The notes: generated from the letters alone by a model not told the origin. DNA of 64,000 bases from Xenia sp. Carnegie-2017 (GCF_021976095.1 NW_025813486.1:9560230-9624229); one strand, 5' to 3'. Counted from the stretch's first letter, positions 25,633-39,600 are shown. Numbers and translations: made by a program.

Positions 25633-26700
25633 ACCTAAAATCTACGAAATATTGAAAGTTATCTTTGTCTACTAGACTCACGTTCTAAAAGTCTTATAAT
25701 GAAGCATTCCTTTCGAACTAATGTTAGAGAGAGCAAATCCCTTTTCTTCCTTTAAAACAAGAAATGCAGCTTAAAATGATTGATAAAGAAAATTAAACAT
25801 TAGTAAAGGAATATTACATTTCTGTTAATGAATTAAACTTATACACTATGTCTAGTCATAAAGAGTATCTTTCATTTGTATTTTAGTGCTTTTGTTTATC
25901 AAAAATATTTAATTTTAATATATAAATATTTGTCACTTCATGGCAAGCGTGACTTCCGGCTAAATGGTACGATTTGATAAGCTTAGAAACATTTTGGAGA
26001 TCCATTATACTCCTGTAATAGACCTCGGTCCAAAACGCAGAATTTACACTCAAATGTGAACAAACTTTGTAATGAAAACAGCAAAACGCAAACCAAACGC
26101 AAATAAAAACTATTTACGAATGTGAGTCGAAGAAAAACACTTAAAAACTGTTTAACTAAATATCAGACGATACAATTTGAAACGATTTATTTTTATGGAC
26201 AAAACATGAAAATGAAAGCCAACCGGTAAAATAAAGAAAAGACGAGAAAAAATGCAAGCTTCGTTTCAAGTAAATAAATGCCATATAATAAATCTTTTAA
26301 TAGCCTCACTTTCTCGGACTTTACTGAGAAATATCAGACCTGACACAAAAGACCTCGGTCCGATATTTCTCTGTAAAGACCTCGCATTCTGATATTAAGT
26401 GCTTAAAATATTAGTTATTAAGTGTTTACGTATTTAAGTGTTTTATAAAGCACTTTTATGTACTTTATATCATTTTGAAAATTTCTACTTCATATGCCCC
26501 TGGTGGAAATTAACGTAATTTGATGAGGTAGCTAAACGTGTTTGAATAAATATTTCATTTATCTATCCAAATTTGCATAATTTTAACAAAAGAAGTCCAG
26601 TTTTCGAATACACTCACGTGTTATGAATTAGCCAATATAGATTCAAATGCACATGTTTACAAGTTATAACCAATAGAAGTCCAGGTTTTAAGCATCATTG
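25633..26700. other. Non-coding stretch with one dispersed repeat
   Basis: There are no exons. The stretch 25,930-26,400 is a dispersed repeat with an inverted relative at 31,890-32,135 (listed separately). Confidence 0.5.
25930..26400 (+). repeat. Dispersed repeat / MITE-like element (copy 1)
   Basis: Shared landmarks with 31,890-32,135 in inverted orientation: ATGGCAAG(C)GTGACTTCCGGCTAAA, GCAAGCTTCGTTTCA, AATAGCCTCACTTTCTCGG and ACTGAGAAATATCAGACCT. The internal motif GACCTCGGTCC and its variants occur three times here. It has no coding capacity. It is probably a non-autonomous element of a few hundred bases. Confidence 0.65.
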
Positions 26701-26744
26701 TTGTGATAGAACGCCCAACGGACGATAGTTATTAAATGACATTC

Positions 26745-28316
26745 TCAAGTACAGTAAGAATAAATATACTTCAACTCTTTTTTTAAACAAAAAGGTATGT
26801 TGAGTTTTTCAACATTATTATAAGAGATAAGTGCTTTGATTGTGAGTAAACACAATGTCTGTAAATCGTAGACAACAGGTAACTTCCAGAAAAAAACGCG
26901 AGAATGAACACCAGTGACTGAAGCCACTTGACACAAATTACCAAAAAACGAGGTCAGACAATCAGATTTCGGACACTGTCGATCAGGATCATCAACGCAA
27001 TCCAACGTATAACAAATTTCACCAGAACGCGAGCCAATAATAAACGTCTTAGCAATGTAATCAAACGGACAAGCTATGGTAACAGCAATAAGTTTTCCAT
27101 CAGGAGAGTAACAGATATCATTATGCAAAAAAAAGTAATTGTGATGTTTTGGGTGAACAGCCAATCTTGTTAGATGGGCTAGTTGGAAATTTTCAGAATT
27201 GTCAGAAAGATTTAAAACGCGCCACACACAAAACAGCCCGTAACGATCACATATTGCAAATTCCCAACGGCCAAATGCAGGATTATAGCAGCATTTTCAA
27301 CTGCTGTATAATAATCGTAAACACGAACGCGTTGTAGTAGTTTTAAACTGTCAGCATCAAAATTGAACAGTTCGCCATCAGTGCTTCCTGCCAAAGACGG
27401 CTGGCATCAGGAGATAGAGCCAAACAACTAAAGCCATCAGCACGATACTCCGCCCGCAAATTTAAATAATCTTCAACATCACTTTCATTCCCACTTTCAC
27501 GTCTTTCTTTTAACACTTGCTCGTCACGCTCATTTGCCTCAAGATCCGTTTTAAGAAAAGGACAACCTAACTGAATGCAATCAACTCCCTAAATTCAACT
27601 TTAAGATCAATCCATTGGTCGGGTCCGTCTTTATAGATTCTTCTACGTTCCACAAACCGTCTGGTAGTTTATACACACGACACCAAAACGATCCAAGTCA
27701 TGGGAAAATCAGGATCCAAACAAATAGTTACGGCAATTCTCTTTCCATCTGGGAAGAACTTAAGTTGAGAAGTGCGAGCATGAAGACAGTTTATGCAATA
27801 TACCGGTTTAGGTAACTTTCCGACCTGATGCTCAGGTAAGGCAAAAACAATCAAAGCAAAATTGATAATATTGTGTGACGGACGACAAAGAACGCTGCAC
27901 TTGCAGCTATTAAAGAACCGTCCCAAGAGACGGCCCATTTTGTATGAGGGTTAAGACTTAACACATATTTTTCGAGCTGTTTTCAAATTTTATATCAATG
28001 AATTTCTTGACATCAGATTTAAAATCTTCACTTATAAGTCCTAGTGTATCGCTCTTGTAGCTGTACAAGAAACTTTTCATTGATGATAAATAACACAAAC
28101 AACGTATCGCCATATTTGTTTCAATGTTGACAACATGCGATGGTGGAATACCGTCTAATTTCTAAATGAAAAAGAGATGTTTTAATGTGAAAACTCACCA
28201 GAAGATCAACACTTTAAATTTTTTATTATTTATACCTCGCTCATACATATCTCATATTCAGGAAAGCTGGAAGAGGACGAACGTTCAGATTCTTCATCAG
28301 ATGAATTGGAAGACAT
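26745..28316 (-). pseudogene. WD40 + SOCS-box gene, copy B (most complete, frame-broken)
   Basis: The minus-strand ATG at 28,316 gives MSSNSSDEESER; this 81-bp exon ends at 28,236 with donor GAG|GTATAA. A 74-bp intron leads to exon 2 from 28,161 (KLDGIPPSHVVNIETNMAI). Later frames show KLPKPVYCINCLHARTSQL, LAGSTDGELFNFDADS, DICYSPDGKLIAVTIACP and the C-terminal WD blade plus SOCS box (HSRVFFWKLPVVYDLQTLCLL, VEKLNIPFCLKKEL). In the WSB1/WSB2 family such proteins are Elongin-Cullin ligase receptors. Several frame shifts separate these blocks, for example between 27,938-27,669 and 27,394-27,212. This copy therefore also looks non-functional, unless the assembly carries indel errors. The paralogue is at 8,641-12,219. 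Confidence 0.8.
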
Positions 28317-29600
28317 CGCGCAACTCTTTTTCAAAACCTAGAAAAAATCGATTTTATTTCGAAATCGCTGCTATTCTCCTCTCGGAAGAATGATTTTGCG
28401 AAAGAGTTTGGACACAGGAAGTAAAATTTCCTGGTGTCCGCCATTTTTGTTTTAAAAATAAGCAAATATCTGGCAAATATAGAGAATTGAATGGTGAAAA
28501 GACAAATTTTCCGTTTTGTTTTCTTATTCACGAATAGACAGCGATATGGTTTACTTTAAAATCGGAAAATCGTCAAGCTACGTTCTTAGATACCTGGCGC
28601 TCGACGTTTTACCCTCAACTATTTAACTGAAGCTAATTTTCCAGAGTTTTGGAGATAAAACAAGTCAATAAGCGGAAACTTTTAGTGCAAAATATTCCCC
28701 CGTTCAACGTTACGCAAGTCACCCATTCCACATTAAAATAAAAGCATTTGAAATGGTGAATAGTTTAAAATCCAATTGGTAAAATATTCTCTAGAAATTT
28801 GTCAACGAACAAGCGTCATTTTAAGTTATCTCGAAAATAAAATAGGCTGTTGTGTTGTATTGATTGTTTTAGCTTTGCTATACTTCCCTTTAACACGATG
28901 AAAACAGCTAAAATTCACACTTACCAGAATAAATATTGTCAGAGCACGTTTCAATGAAGACGACATGAAACTAAATGAATTTAACGACCACGAGGTAGAA
29001 AAGGTCTGACGTCTGAATCTATTCTTTCCACTAACATGTATCCCAGAAGTCAGCATTAATATTTAAAATTCAATTACCAGTGTGATTATGGAAAATACCC
29101 ATATACTTCCTGATATAAGTTTTAGTATCCCCTTATATATCGTTGAAATATGCAGTAAGATTTTAGTTTATTATATTTTATACAAAAACCACTCTATATC
29201 ACGGTCAAAAACGAAGTTAAGTGAAACTTCATTAATGTAAACCCAAGTCCATTGCTGTAGAAACGGATTATTGGGGACAATGGACTTTCCGTATAGGCCG
29301 ATGTCATTAGCACTTAAGGGTATAAAAAATTTGATATTGGCAAACTTTGATAATTATTGTAAAATCCGTAGTTAAGTCTCGATCTTAGCTTATATCTGCT
29401 CGTTGACGGTCTTATAACTATATCTAACTGCATTGATATTTGTGCTTCTAGTCAATTTCTGGTCCATTCATGTTCTGTGCCTTGCGTGCATTCATTCTTA
29501 TCAATTAATATATCATCTGAATTACACACTTTCTACGCCTAATTAAACAATTATATGACCTTGTCAGCAGTAAAGATTGACAAAACATTAAACTGAATCT
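26915..29600. repeat. Segmental duplication, unit 2 (partner 10,846-13,560)
   Basis: This unit contains copy B of the WD40-SOCS gene and about 1.3 kb of its upstream flank. The flank (28,317-29,600) holds nothing recognisable apart from similarity to 12,220-13,560. Confidence 0.8.
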
Positions 29601-29929
29601 ATCTCAACTTCATCTACAGTGGCACTAAGTCAAACTCAATGCATTCTACAGCTGTTTTGCGAGTTCGTTCCCTGGTCAAAATAAAATTAGCTTGCGAATG
29701 TCAGATGAGTTTGTGAGCTTTTGCTTGCATTTTTTCTCCGGCTGCTCCAGTTTTCTGCCTCTAGGAAATTTTGTAAAAGGGTTGATATTTACAGAAAGTA
29801 TGGCGTTCAGGAGAACCGTTATAAAAGTTCTTCTGAGGTTAAAACAGCGTAGACGAGGTTAATATGAATTCATTGTTCGTATACCGGAGTATTTAAATTT
29901 ATTACTCCTTAAAAAATAACGTTTTGGCT

Positions 29930-30130
29930 GCGTTTACACTATACCGGATTTGCTCATCACGACGTCTTCATTTGCTTTAAAAGGGTAACTGTTCGGAGTA
30001 AAAGCTTATTAAGCGGATAGATTTAGTCTATTTGATCGTGTTTCTGACGCTGAACAATTTTACTGCCTTTTAATATAAAGAATATTCAACCTGCTGCGAT
30101 AGCAATCCGGTATATTGTAAACGGAGCCTT
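29930..30130. mobile_element. MITE with ~27-bp terminal inverted repeats
   Basis: The left end GGCTGCGTTTACACTATACC(GGATTTGC) is the reverse complement of the right end (GCAATCC)GGTATATTGTAAACGGAGCC with a few mismatches. The element is about 200 bp and has no coding frame. Ends of the type GGCTCCGTTTACAC recur in spirit at 52,500-52,862 and 53,505-53,898, suggesting related cut-and-paste families. Confidence 0.8.
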
Positions 30131-30691
30131 AATGAAGACGTGTTAAAAAAACATGGAAAAATGTCGTCGTTTTATATTCGCGTATTGCGTAATGATGGGT
30201 ATTACCATTATATGCCAAGTAAGGACCAAATTCATTTCCTTATCACAATTCTGCGTCCATGTTCTCGATCATAAATCTTGTTATCAACTTGGGCTAAGTC
30301 AGATTAGCACTAGCCTCCCACCCCTCAGCAATTAAAGTATTTTTCAAGGGCTGCACTGAAATAGTTCTCTTTCATTTAAAAACATTGTTTGTATGGAAGC
30401 TTTTTATATTGGCAAAAATCATCCATTATATTGCTGTCTCTCTCAAAGCATGAATTCCATGCTTCTTTCTTGCAACAAGAATCTTTTGCTCTTTAACAAA
30501 CAAAACAAAATTTTGCTGGTTTTACTTTCCTTTCATAAATAAGAATGTATTATACATTTTACGCATATCTCTCTATTGCTCTCAATAAGCCGATAAAATG
30601 TCGAGTTTTTAAATTGACGGGTCATAGACTATAGCGCACCAGCCTTCGACTTTATATAGTTTTGCCAAGATTGTGTAATAAGGACGTATCT
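30131..30691. other. 3' flank of WDR90, nothing recognised
   Basis: This AT-rich sequence should hold the WDR90 3' UTR and poly(A) site on the minus strand. I could not pick one confident poly(A) signal. A 60-codon plus-strand frame at 30,153 has no supporting evidence. Confidence 0.4.
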
Positions 30692-33600
30692 CTATATCAA
30701 CACCTTCCACAAAGCAACATCCGAAAAACCAACGGAAAACAGTTTATCTCCGGTGGGAGAAAATGTCACATGGCTAATAGAGTCACAATGCATATCGAAA
30801 TCTTGAAAGCTACCTTTATCATAATCAATTACTTTCACTAGTCGATCTAAAACAAAAAGAAAATTACAGACAGCAAAAATACCTAATTAAGTGATTGTAA
30901 ACTAAAGCATTCGGTGTCATTAATTCTCGAGGAAATAAAAGAAGCGCTGAAAAGAAATAAAAACTTTTAATGAGAATTTCACCTAGTGCTTTTTTGATTC
31001 ATATTTCCGACGTAGCTACGTCGATTTGGGACGTTTTTAGACTTAAACTATGTGGGATACGTAACCCTAAATTGTGATCTTAATTTTCTTCTCAGAAAAC
31101 CATCGATAATCCAGTTTTACTAATGGAAGAAAACTAGATGAGAAAAATTGACATAAGTTGGAGTAGATAAAAAACTTTAACGATTTCAAACTATTATCTT
31201 TCAAGATATAGAAAGGATTTTCAAATCATTCAGTGTTGTTTTGCAGAACGTTGTAAAAACTTCTTAATTTATACCTTTGGTTCCAACAGCAATTAAATGA
31301 CCCTTAGGCGATATTTCCAAGCAAGAAGCCCATTGTGTCAACAAAATAGTTCGAAAAACCTGACAATGAACACATTTCCATCAATGATGGACATTTTGTC
31401 TGCTCCAAGCACAGACCTCTTACAAATACTGACCTTTCTCTGGGACAAGCTGTAGAATTGTATCAGTTTTCTCAGACCATAACCACTGTACACAATAACA
31501 TCGGGCTCTGTTGGCGAGAATCTTGCCAAACTTGGCGGTAGATGCAAATACGCAGACTTCAAAGGGAGAAAACATGCTTATTTCAAACTTATTAAAACAG
31601 TTTTCCATAATAATTTATTTATCTTTCATTATCTTGAGCAACTACAATCAAGACAAGAAACAAACTACAATTTCTCACCGCATCGTCTTTTTTCAAAGCA
31701 ATTCCTTCAGGTGTTATATTTGGAGCGGGAAAAGTTAACCAATCAACAAGCTCGCAGAAATCCTTCGACCAATCGGCCTTCCATACGCTAACCCTACGAT
31801 CAGCGCTCGCAATAAGCCACAATCTGGGCGAATTGAATGATGGATGATCGTTCTAAAAACAAGGTTTTGATTATTAAAAAGCCCTTAATGACCGAGCGCG
31901 ACGTGTTTACAGAGAAACAATGGACCGAAGTTTTTTTTGTACAGACCGATCCCGTAGGGCGAGGTTGTACAAAAAAGACAGAGGTCTGATATTTCTCAGT
32001 AAAGACCGAGAAAGCGAGGTTATTAAATAGATTATTAGATGGCATTATTTGACCTGAAACGAAGCTTGCCTTCTCGTCCTTGCGGTTTTTACGAGTTGAT
32101 TTTCACTTTTAGCCGGAAGTGACACTTGCCATATAATAATCATCATCAAAATAACCAGTAAGATGTTAAGTTTGGTAAATATTGCGAAAGTGCTTAAAAA
32201 ATATTTTGAAGTAGGTTAAGACTTTTTATTCATAAAACAATATCAATAAACGTTTGCACTGATTGGTCCATAGCTGAGTTTGTATTAGTTTGTGTGAACT
32301 GATCTGAGCTCAATTAATTAATCAATCAAAGAGAATTTGCATATCAATCATGAATACATGTTAAAGGAAAAATAAAAACAATTCTCTGAAACTTTCGCAT
32401 TATTGCTATTTTAGATAAGAAATAAAAGATGTTTTTGTGTTGGCACAGGCTTATGCAAACCTTGGAGAGGCTCATGAGAACTCTCAAACAGGTGCACTAA
32501 TCTGCTCTCAAGTTCTCCCAAAGGACTCTTCCGCTTGCATATAAGCCCGTACAAACACAGTGAAAATCTTTTATTTCTTACTCAGTTCTATTTGTTGCAG
32601 AGTGTTTTCATTGTACCTTATGTGAAGCAATGTCCATATCAGTGATTGGTGCTCCCTATGATCTTGGATCAAACGGACAGTGAGGCCAGTAGCAGGACTA
32701 CTTATGGCTACCACACCATCTGTACTACCACTCATAAAAACACGACCTATACAACAAATTTATTTCTAAGGTACGTCCAAATTGTCAATGCTCAGTTTGA
32801 CCATTAGAGTTGAACTACAATTGACTCGATGATTTTCATGACGATCTTTGACTCGATGATTTTAATAACCAAATAATCAAATAATCTACCATCCTCAGTT
32901 ATACTTAACAAACCCAAGTTATAAAAACAACACAAGTCAACATCCACAAACCCATCTTATCCTCAAACATTCCAATATTCTTAACCACACCAAGTCATCC
33001 TCAGCCATAACATTTTATACTTAAAAATCCCAAGTTATTCATAAGCTCCAAAGTTATCCTTAACAAGAGGACAACAGGGGGAAGATGAAGAACCAACCAT
33101 AAGGTAGATACCACACATACCACTGTATACTATACCTCTTATAACACTGTGCTCTACAGGTAGATATCGCATACATCAGAGTATACTATAGTTAGATACT
33201 AGAAATATCACTGTATATTATAGCTGGATACCACATATACCACTGTATACTATACCACTTATATCACTGTATACCATAGATAGATATCACATATACAGGT
33301 GGATACCACATATACCATTGTATACTATAGGTAGATATCACATATATAGGTAGATACCGCATATAGCACTGTATACTATAGGTAGATACAACATATAGCA
33401 CTGTATACTATAGGTAGATACAAAAAATATAACTGTATACTATAGATAGATATCACATATATCACTGTATATTACATATAGATACAACATATATCACTGA
33501 ATACTACAGATAGATACCACACATATCACTGTATACTATAGATAGATACCACATAAATCACTGTATACTATAAGTAGATACAACATATACTACTGCATAT

Positions 33601-36600
33601 TATAGGTAGATACCACATGAATTACTACATACTATAGGTAGATTTTGCGTGTATCAAGCAGCGACTGGTCCTTACCACAGGAAGAAAAATTGATAACAGT
33701 AACGCCCCCAGAATGAGGATGTATTTTCATAATCATTTCAACTCTTCCAAGATCAAAGAGTCTTACGGTTCCATCATCAAAACCAGCCACGCAATGTGAT
33801 GGTCTTAATGCTTTCTCCACTGGTTCCATGTTAGGAAGTACTGTGGCTATCACTTCACCATCTTGTAAGACATTATGTGTTGGTTCACGTGGAGGAGTTG
33901 GACAGAATGAAACACAATTACAGCGCTATGGAGGAAAAGAATTTTTAAACAACTGATAGTCAACATCGACGAAATTTTTAGAGATGAGTTACGTTTTGGT
34001 CCCGTGTAAGTGAAAGCTTTTATTTATAACATATACAAGCGGGCAAACGATCTCTTTATCTGTGACATATGAAGAGCCTGAGCAGTTTCAAAGAGAAATC
34101 TTTATTTGTGACATATGAAGAGCCTGAGCGGGTTCAAAGAGATCTCTATATATGTGACATATGAAGAGCTTGAGGAGGTCCTAAGAGATATCTTTATCTG
34201 TGACATATGAAGAACCTGAGCAGGTTCAAAGAAATCTCTTTATCTGTGACATATGAAGATCCTGAGTTGGTTTAAAGAGATCTCTTTATCTGTGATGTAT
34301 AAAGAGCCTGAGCAGGTTCAAAGAGATATCTTTATCTGTGACATATGAAGAGCTTGAGGAGGTTCAAAGAGATCTTATTATTGGGACGTATGAAGATCCT
34401 GAGTAGGTTCAAAGAGATCTCTTTATCTGTGACATATGAAAAACGTGAGCAGGTTTAGAGAGATCTCTTTATCTGTGACGTATAAAGAGCCTGTGCAGGT
34501 TCAAAGAGATCTCTTTATTTGTGACATATGAAGAACCTGAGGAGGTTCAGAGAGGTCTCTCTATATGACATATAGAGCCTGAGCAGGTTCAAAAAAGATC
34601 TCTTTATTTGTGACGTATGAAGAACCTGAGCAGGTTTAAAGAGATCTCTTTATTTGTGACGCATGAAGAGCCTGAGGAGGTTCAGAGAGGTCTCTTTATC
34701 TGTGACATATGAAGAGACTGAGGAGGTTTAGAGAGATGCCTTTATCTGTGACATATGAAGAGCCTGAGCAGGTTCAAAGAGACGCTCAAAATGATAGTTT
34801 GGTGGTGAACACAACTCTGTAAATTATATTATTTCAAAGCCTTGAGATCATAGCAAAATATCATGATTTAGCTAAGCGTTTATGGATAGTTGCATTTCAA
34901 GACGTCCATTTTAGTTTGCATCTTTTAAGCCGTAATATTGTTTCTAACTTACCAATAACATTAATAATAACAATGATAATATATTCAACCTATATAACTC
35001 AAAAGCACTAACTAGTAGTGTTGTGTGTCCTTGTGATAGATAAAATTGACATATGTAAACCTTTAACTACAAAAAACTACGTCCACTCTTTCTGAGTAAA
35101 GACCTTGTCAATGAAGCTTTATTATGGGTCATTTGCACGAAAAGTAAAACTGTTTAAAATTTTTCCTGACTGTTTAAAAATCTCTTGAAAGAGAAGAATA
35201 TAAGATTTGTAGTGAGCAATCACTGAAATAAAATATTGCTTCCAAGATTACAAAATTTACTATCCAATGGATTACGCTATACGGGCTTCGTACAACCGGC
35301 CCCAGTTTTGAAAGTTGTGTTAACTCTCATCTTATTAATTACTGGCGGAAGCTCGCCTTGAATTCTCAACTATGCTTAAGACCTTACAGTGTAAGGCTTA
35401 CACTAACATAAAAATATCAGAATTTATTTTGTAAAACAGAGCGATTTAAGAGCTCGTATTTCCCGACAATAGTTTTATATAAATAGCATATTTAATTTTG
35501 AATGACGACGAGAAACATGCTTCAATTCACCTGATCAACAACTTGAAATTGCAGCGTTTGTTCGAGGTCATCAGAAGTCCAGACTCTCAAGCTACCATCA
35601 TCGGAGCAAGTCGCAAAGAATTTGTCATCAGGACCGCTGGCCACCAGTGAATTTATCTAAAACAATCACGTGGTTTAAGATGGTTTAAATCCCAATATTT
35701 TCACAGGGAGATTAACACAGTGAGTTACTTCTCTGTATGACTGCTGACAAGACGAATAGACGTCCTCTCTGTCCAGTTAATGTACCATAACGTACCTCCA
35801 ACTGTACCAACAATACCCTAAAGTACACACCACACACCTCGAGGCAAGCAATCCACATGGAAAACATATTTTAGAAAATATCGAAAACCTAGTTTTCAAA
35901 AGGAAAACAGATTCTTCAATTTCTTCCCTTTTATTCACCATTCTTTAATCTTCCCACTGACGAAAGTCTTACCATTTCCAAGGATGTGTCGAATGAAGCA
36001 GATATCACTCCGGCGTCCAAAGACATTTCGTCTTCGATAACCAAACCATTTTGATTCAATCTGATAAAATATGGGATCAGCTTTCGCAAAAAATGAAATC
36101 TAGAACGCGCTTTATCGTGAGATCAAAAACTTCATCAACCCCGCTAACGCAAAGTTATCACAACACAATTGAACTATTTCGGCAATCTTAAGTTGAAAAC
36201 TTTCCCCTTAGTGTCTAGGTGATAATCATCATGAAAAAAAAAACTGAAACGAAATATACATATCATTCTGTCCGGGCAATCTCATCTCTCCAACGCCTAC
36301 AACAGACCAAAGACGAAGATGCCCCGATGAGCTTCCGGTAATCAGCGAGCCAAGATGACAAACAATTACATCTACGAAGAAAGCAAATAACGACTGTAGA
36401 ACATAAATTCAAAATGAATTTCATAAAATTTATGTCAGCATGACAAACTGAGTTGAAACCATGAATAATATGACAAAGAAAACAGATAATATAAATACAT
36501 TTTCTTACCGATTTCAGAATCGTCAGAAAGCCAGTGCATAAAACACTTGTTTTGTCTTGTATCCCAAGCGGATATAATTCCTAGAAAATCAAAAAAAAAT

Positions 36601-39600
36601 CAGAAAAAAGAAAAATGATTTTCAAGAAAGAGACACGTAAAGTCAACAAATATTTTCAATCATTACAAACATGATTGTTTACTTCATGTAATATTAATGA
36701 GATGTGAGTAGAATTAGGCGTGAGTTTTGACAAGGACTGGTGCGAGTTGCCACACAATACACAATCAAAAAGAAACAAAACCTCCTGTGACTTTGTATTA
36801 ACATTTAAGTCAAGCTAAAAGAGCAAGGAAAATCTTTGGTAGCTACAGTCTTTTATAGTCTCCTTAAGAACAAAACATCAAAACCTAAGGTTAAGCCATT
36901 GATCTTTCACGCTTGAAAACAAATCTATTGGGTTCATAGAAGATGAAGTGGACTGGAAATGTGCAATAAACCAAAGTTTTATTGTTTCAAACATACCAGC
37001 ATTATTGCCTATATATAGCACATTATCACCAGCATAGCGGACACTTGTAAAATGTACCATGGAGTCATTCTGTCGACGAAAAAAAGCAAAATATCACAAA
37101 GACAGAGAAATTATAACGAAGCAACTTTTAGATAAAAAGCGAAGAAAACCTGCTTTGAAGTGTATAACAAATCATCGGGAACTTTCCCTTCGCAAACCTA
37201 AAAAACGAAGGGTCGTCCTTCATAAATCTGAATAAAAAATGTAGAGTCCTAAATCTGGAGATCAAATTATGAAATCATAAAAGTATTTTCAAAAATCTGG
37301 AATCTTGGAATTTAGAACTAAAATCCTAAATCTTAAAACTGGAATGTAGAAAACGCATATCAAAAATTATAATCATTCAAACTTTTATAAATTGAAACGC
37401 CAATTCATAAAATATATATCAATATACGCACCAAGACATACACTATCCACCCTATGTTACCTCATGAGTACTTACATTCAAGTTGAAAGATCCACGAGAT
37501 TCTTCCAGTAACCAAAACAGCACGTGACCATCTTGTCCGACCGACACAAACTCGTTCATCGTATAAGGATCCCATGCGATGTCATGGATTGGAGTTTTAG
37601 TATAGGACGATGTGAGTACATTGTAGTCCTTAGTACCCCATATTACCACGGAACACTCCCTGTAATCTCCGACTGAGATCAGAAAACGATCGTCTCTTGA
37701 GAAATGAAGGCCAACAATCTCATGGGAGTGATATGTCAGCATCTGAATATGAATATAAATGCTCTAATTTATGTCTCAATGTAAAGATTAGAGACCAACA
37801 GATCGTTTAAAAGAAAGACATAAGTGGTTTGATTTATGATAGTCCGAAGAAATCTGAAGATGTGTTTGATTTCGTTAATGTCTGCAATTAGTCTGAACTC
37901 AGATTATGTGTTGAGTCAAGACGAAAGGTTTCTTTAATGAGCATTAAAAAAACAAACCGCTAATGGCTTTTTTGAAAACGTACTGTTGAGCTCTGATCTT
38001 TATCTTGAGAATAGGATTCCCGCCTGGCACACTGCTGGCAACAATATTCATGCTCAGATTAACATATAATAAAAATTTTCGATAAATCAAGAAAAACTCA
38101 AATATTACAGATTCACAAGATCTTTTATCTACGGCAGTAAAAAATATGTGTCATAGACACCATAAAACGAAAATATCCATCTACCCATTAGGAAGACAGA
38201 CCAGGAATTTAGGTCGAGCTATAAAATTTCAGATCATTGGCATTATTGTTTTTACAGCGAGTGAACAACTAAATAATTACATAGCATGAACAAGCTTGCG
38301 GGCTGGCTACACCACTGCCTCTACACCTAAATAATTACATAGCATGAACAAGCTTGCGGGCTGGCTACACCACTGCCTCTACACCTAAATAATTACATAG
38401 CATGAACAAGCTTGCGGGCTGGCTACATCACTGCCTCTACACCTAAATAATTACATAGAATGAACAAGCTTGCGGGCTGGCTACACCACTGCCTCTACAC
38501 CTAAATAATTACATAGCATGAACAAGCTTGCGGGCTGGCTACATCACTGACTCTACACCTAAATAATTACATAGCATGAACAAGCTTGCGGGCTCGATAC
38601 GCCACTGTCTCTACACCTAAATAATTACATAGCATGTCATCAGAAAACGATCGTCTCTTGAGAAATGAAGGCCAACAATCTCATGGGAGTGATATGTCAG
38701 CATCTGAATACAAATATAAATGCTCTAATTTATGTCTTGCGAGCTGGCTACGCCCCTACCTCTACACCTAAATAATTACATAGCATGAACAAGCTTGCGA
38801 GCTGTCTGCGCCACTGCCTTTACCTTTTTACAATCACCAGTTGCAATATCCCAGATACAAATGCATGACGCCACCGTCTTCGAAGACCCGGATGCCGAGG
38901 CAAGAACCTGAACATCGTGTTGAAGAGCTATTGTGGAAATCTCTTCAAAATGTCGCATGAGATGTTTTTGTTTTCCATCATGAAGATCTTCGATGATAAC
39001 GATGCAGCCACTGGTGTAAACGAACAAACCTGAATAGGGGCAATTGTAACTGATCTCAATATATTAACATTCTGGTTTGTTGTTTAATACAGAAGCGTAT
39101 TAAACTCGATAGTAGGGGAGCATCTATTCATAAACGCATTTTCTGTATTCCTGAATCGAACACTGATTGAAACTAGTGTATTCGCCAGGATTTTGCGTTT
39201 GAAAGCCAATCCCTTCAAAATTCAATTTGGGAAGAGGAGAGCTTTCCACCAAGCCCATTTTTTTATGAAACGTGAGGATTTCGCATTTTAAAGCCAGTAC
39301 GTTCAAAATTCAAACAAATGGGAAGACGTGAAACCAACCCCTCTTCTACTAAGCAAAGCCATTGTTTGAATCCGTATTTCAACAAAGTGCATCGTACTTC
39401 CACTTTTTACTAAGTAAAAAATACATAAGAGATCCTGAGTATTTCATTTTATGTAGAAAAAAATCTTTTCCCACCAAAGTTTAAAGGAATATGAAGAGGA
39501 CCGGTGATGTTTCTTACTATCTAAAGTAACAAATCAGAATGCAGATTGAGCCCGCTAACCTGTTTCAGGATGCCAACACATATTGTTCCGGCCATCTCCG

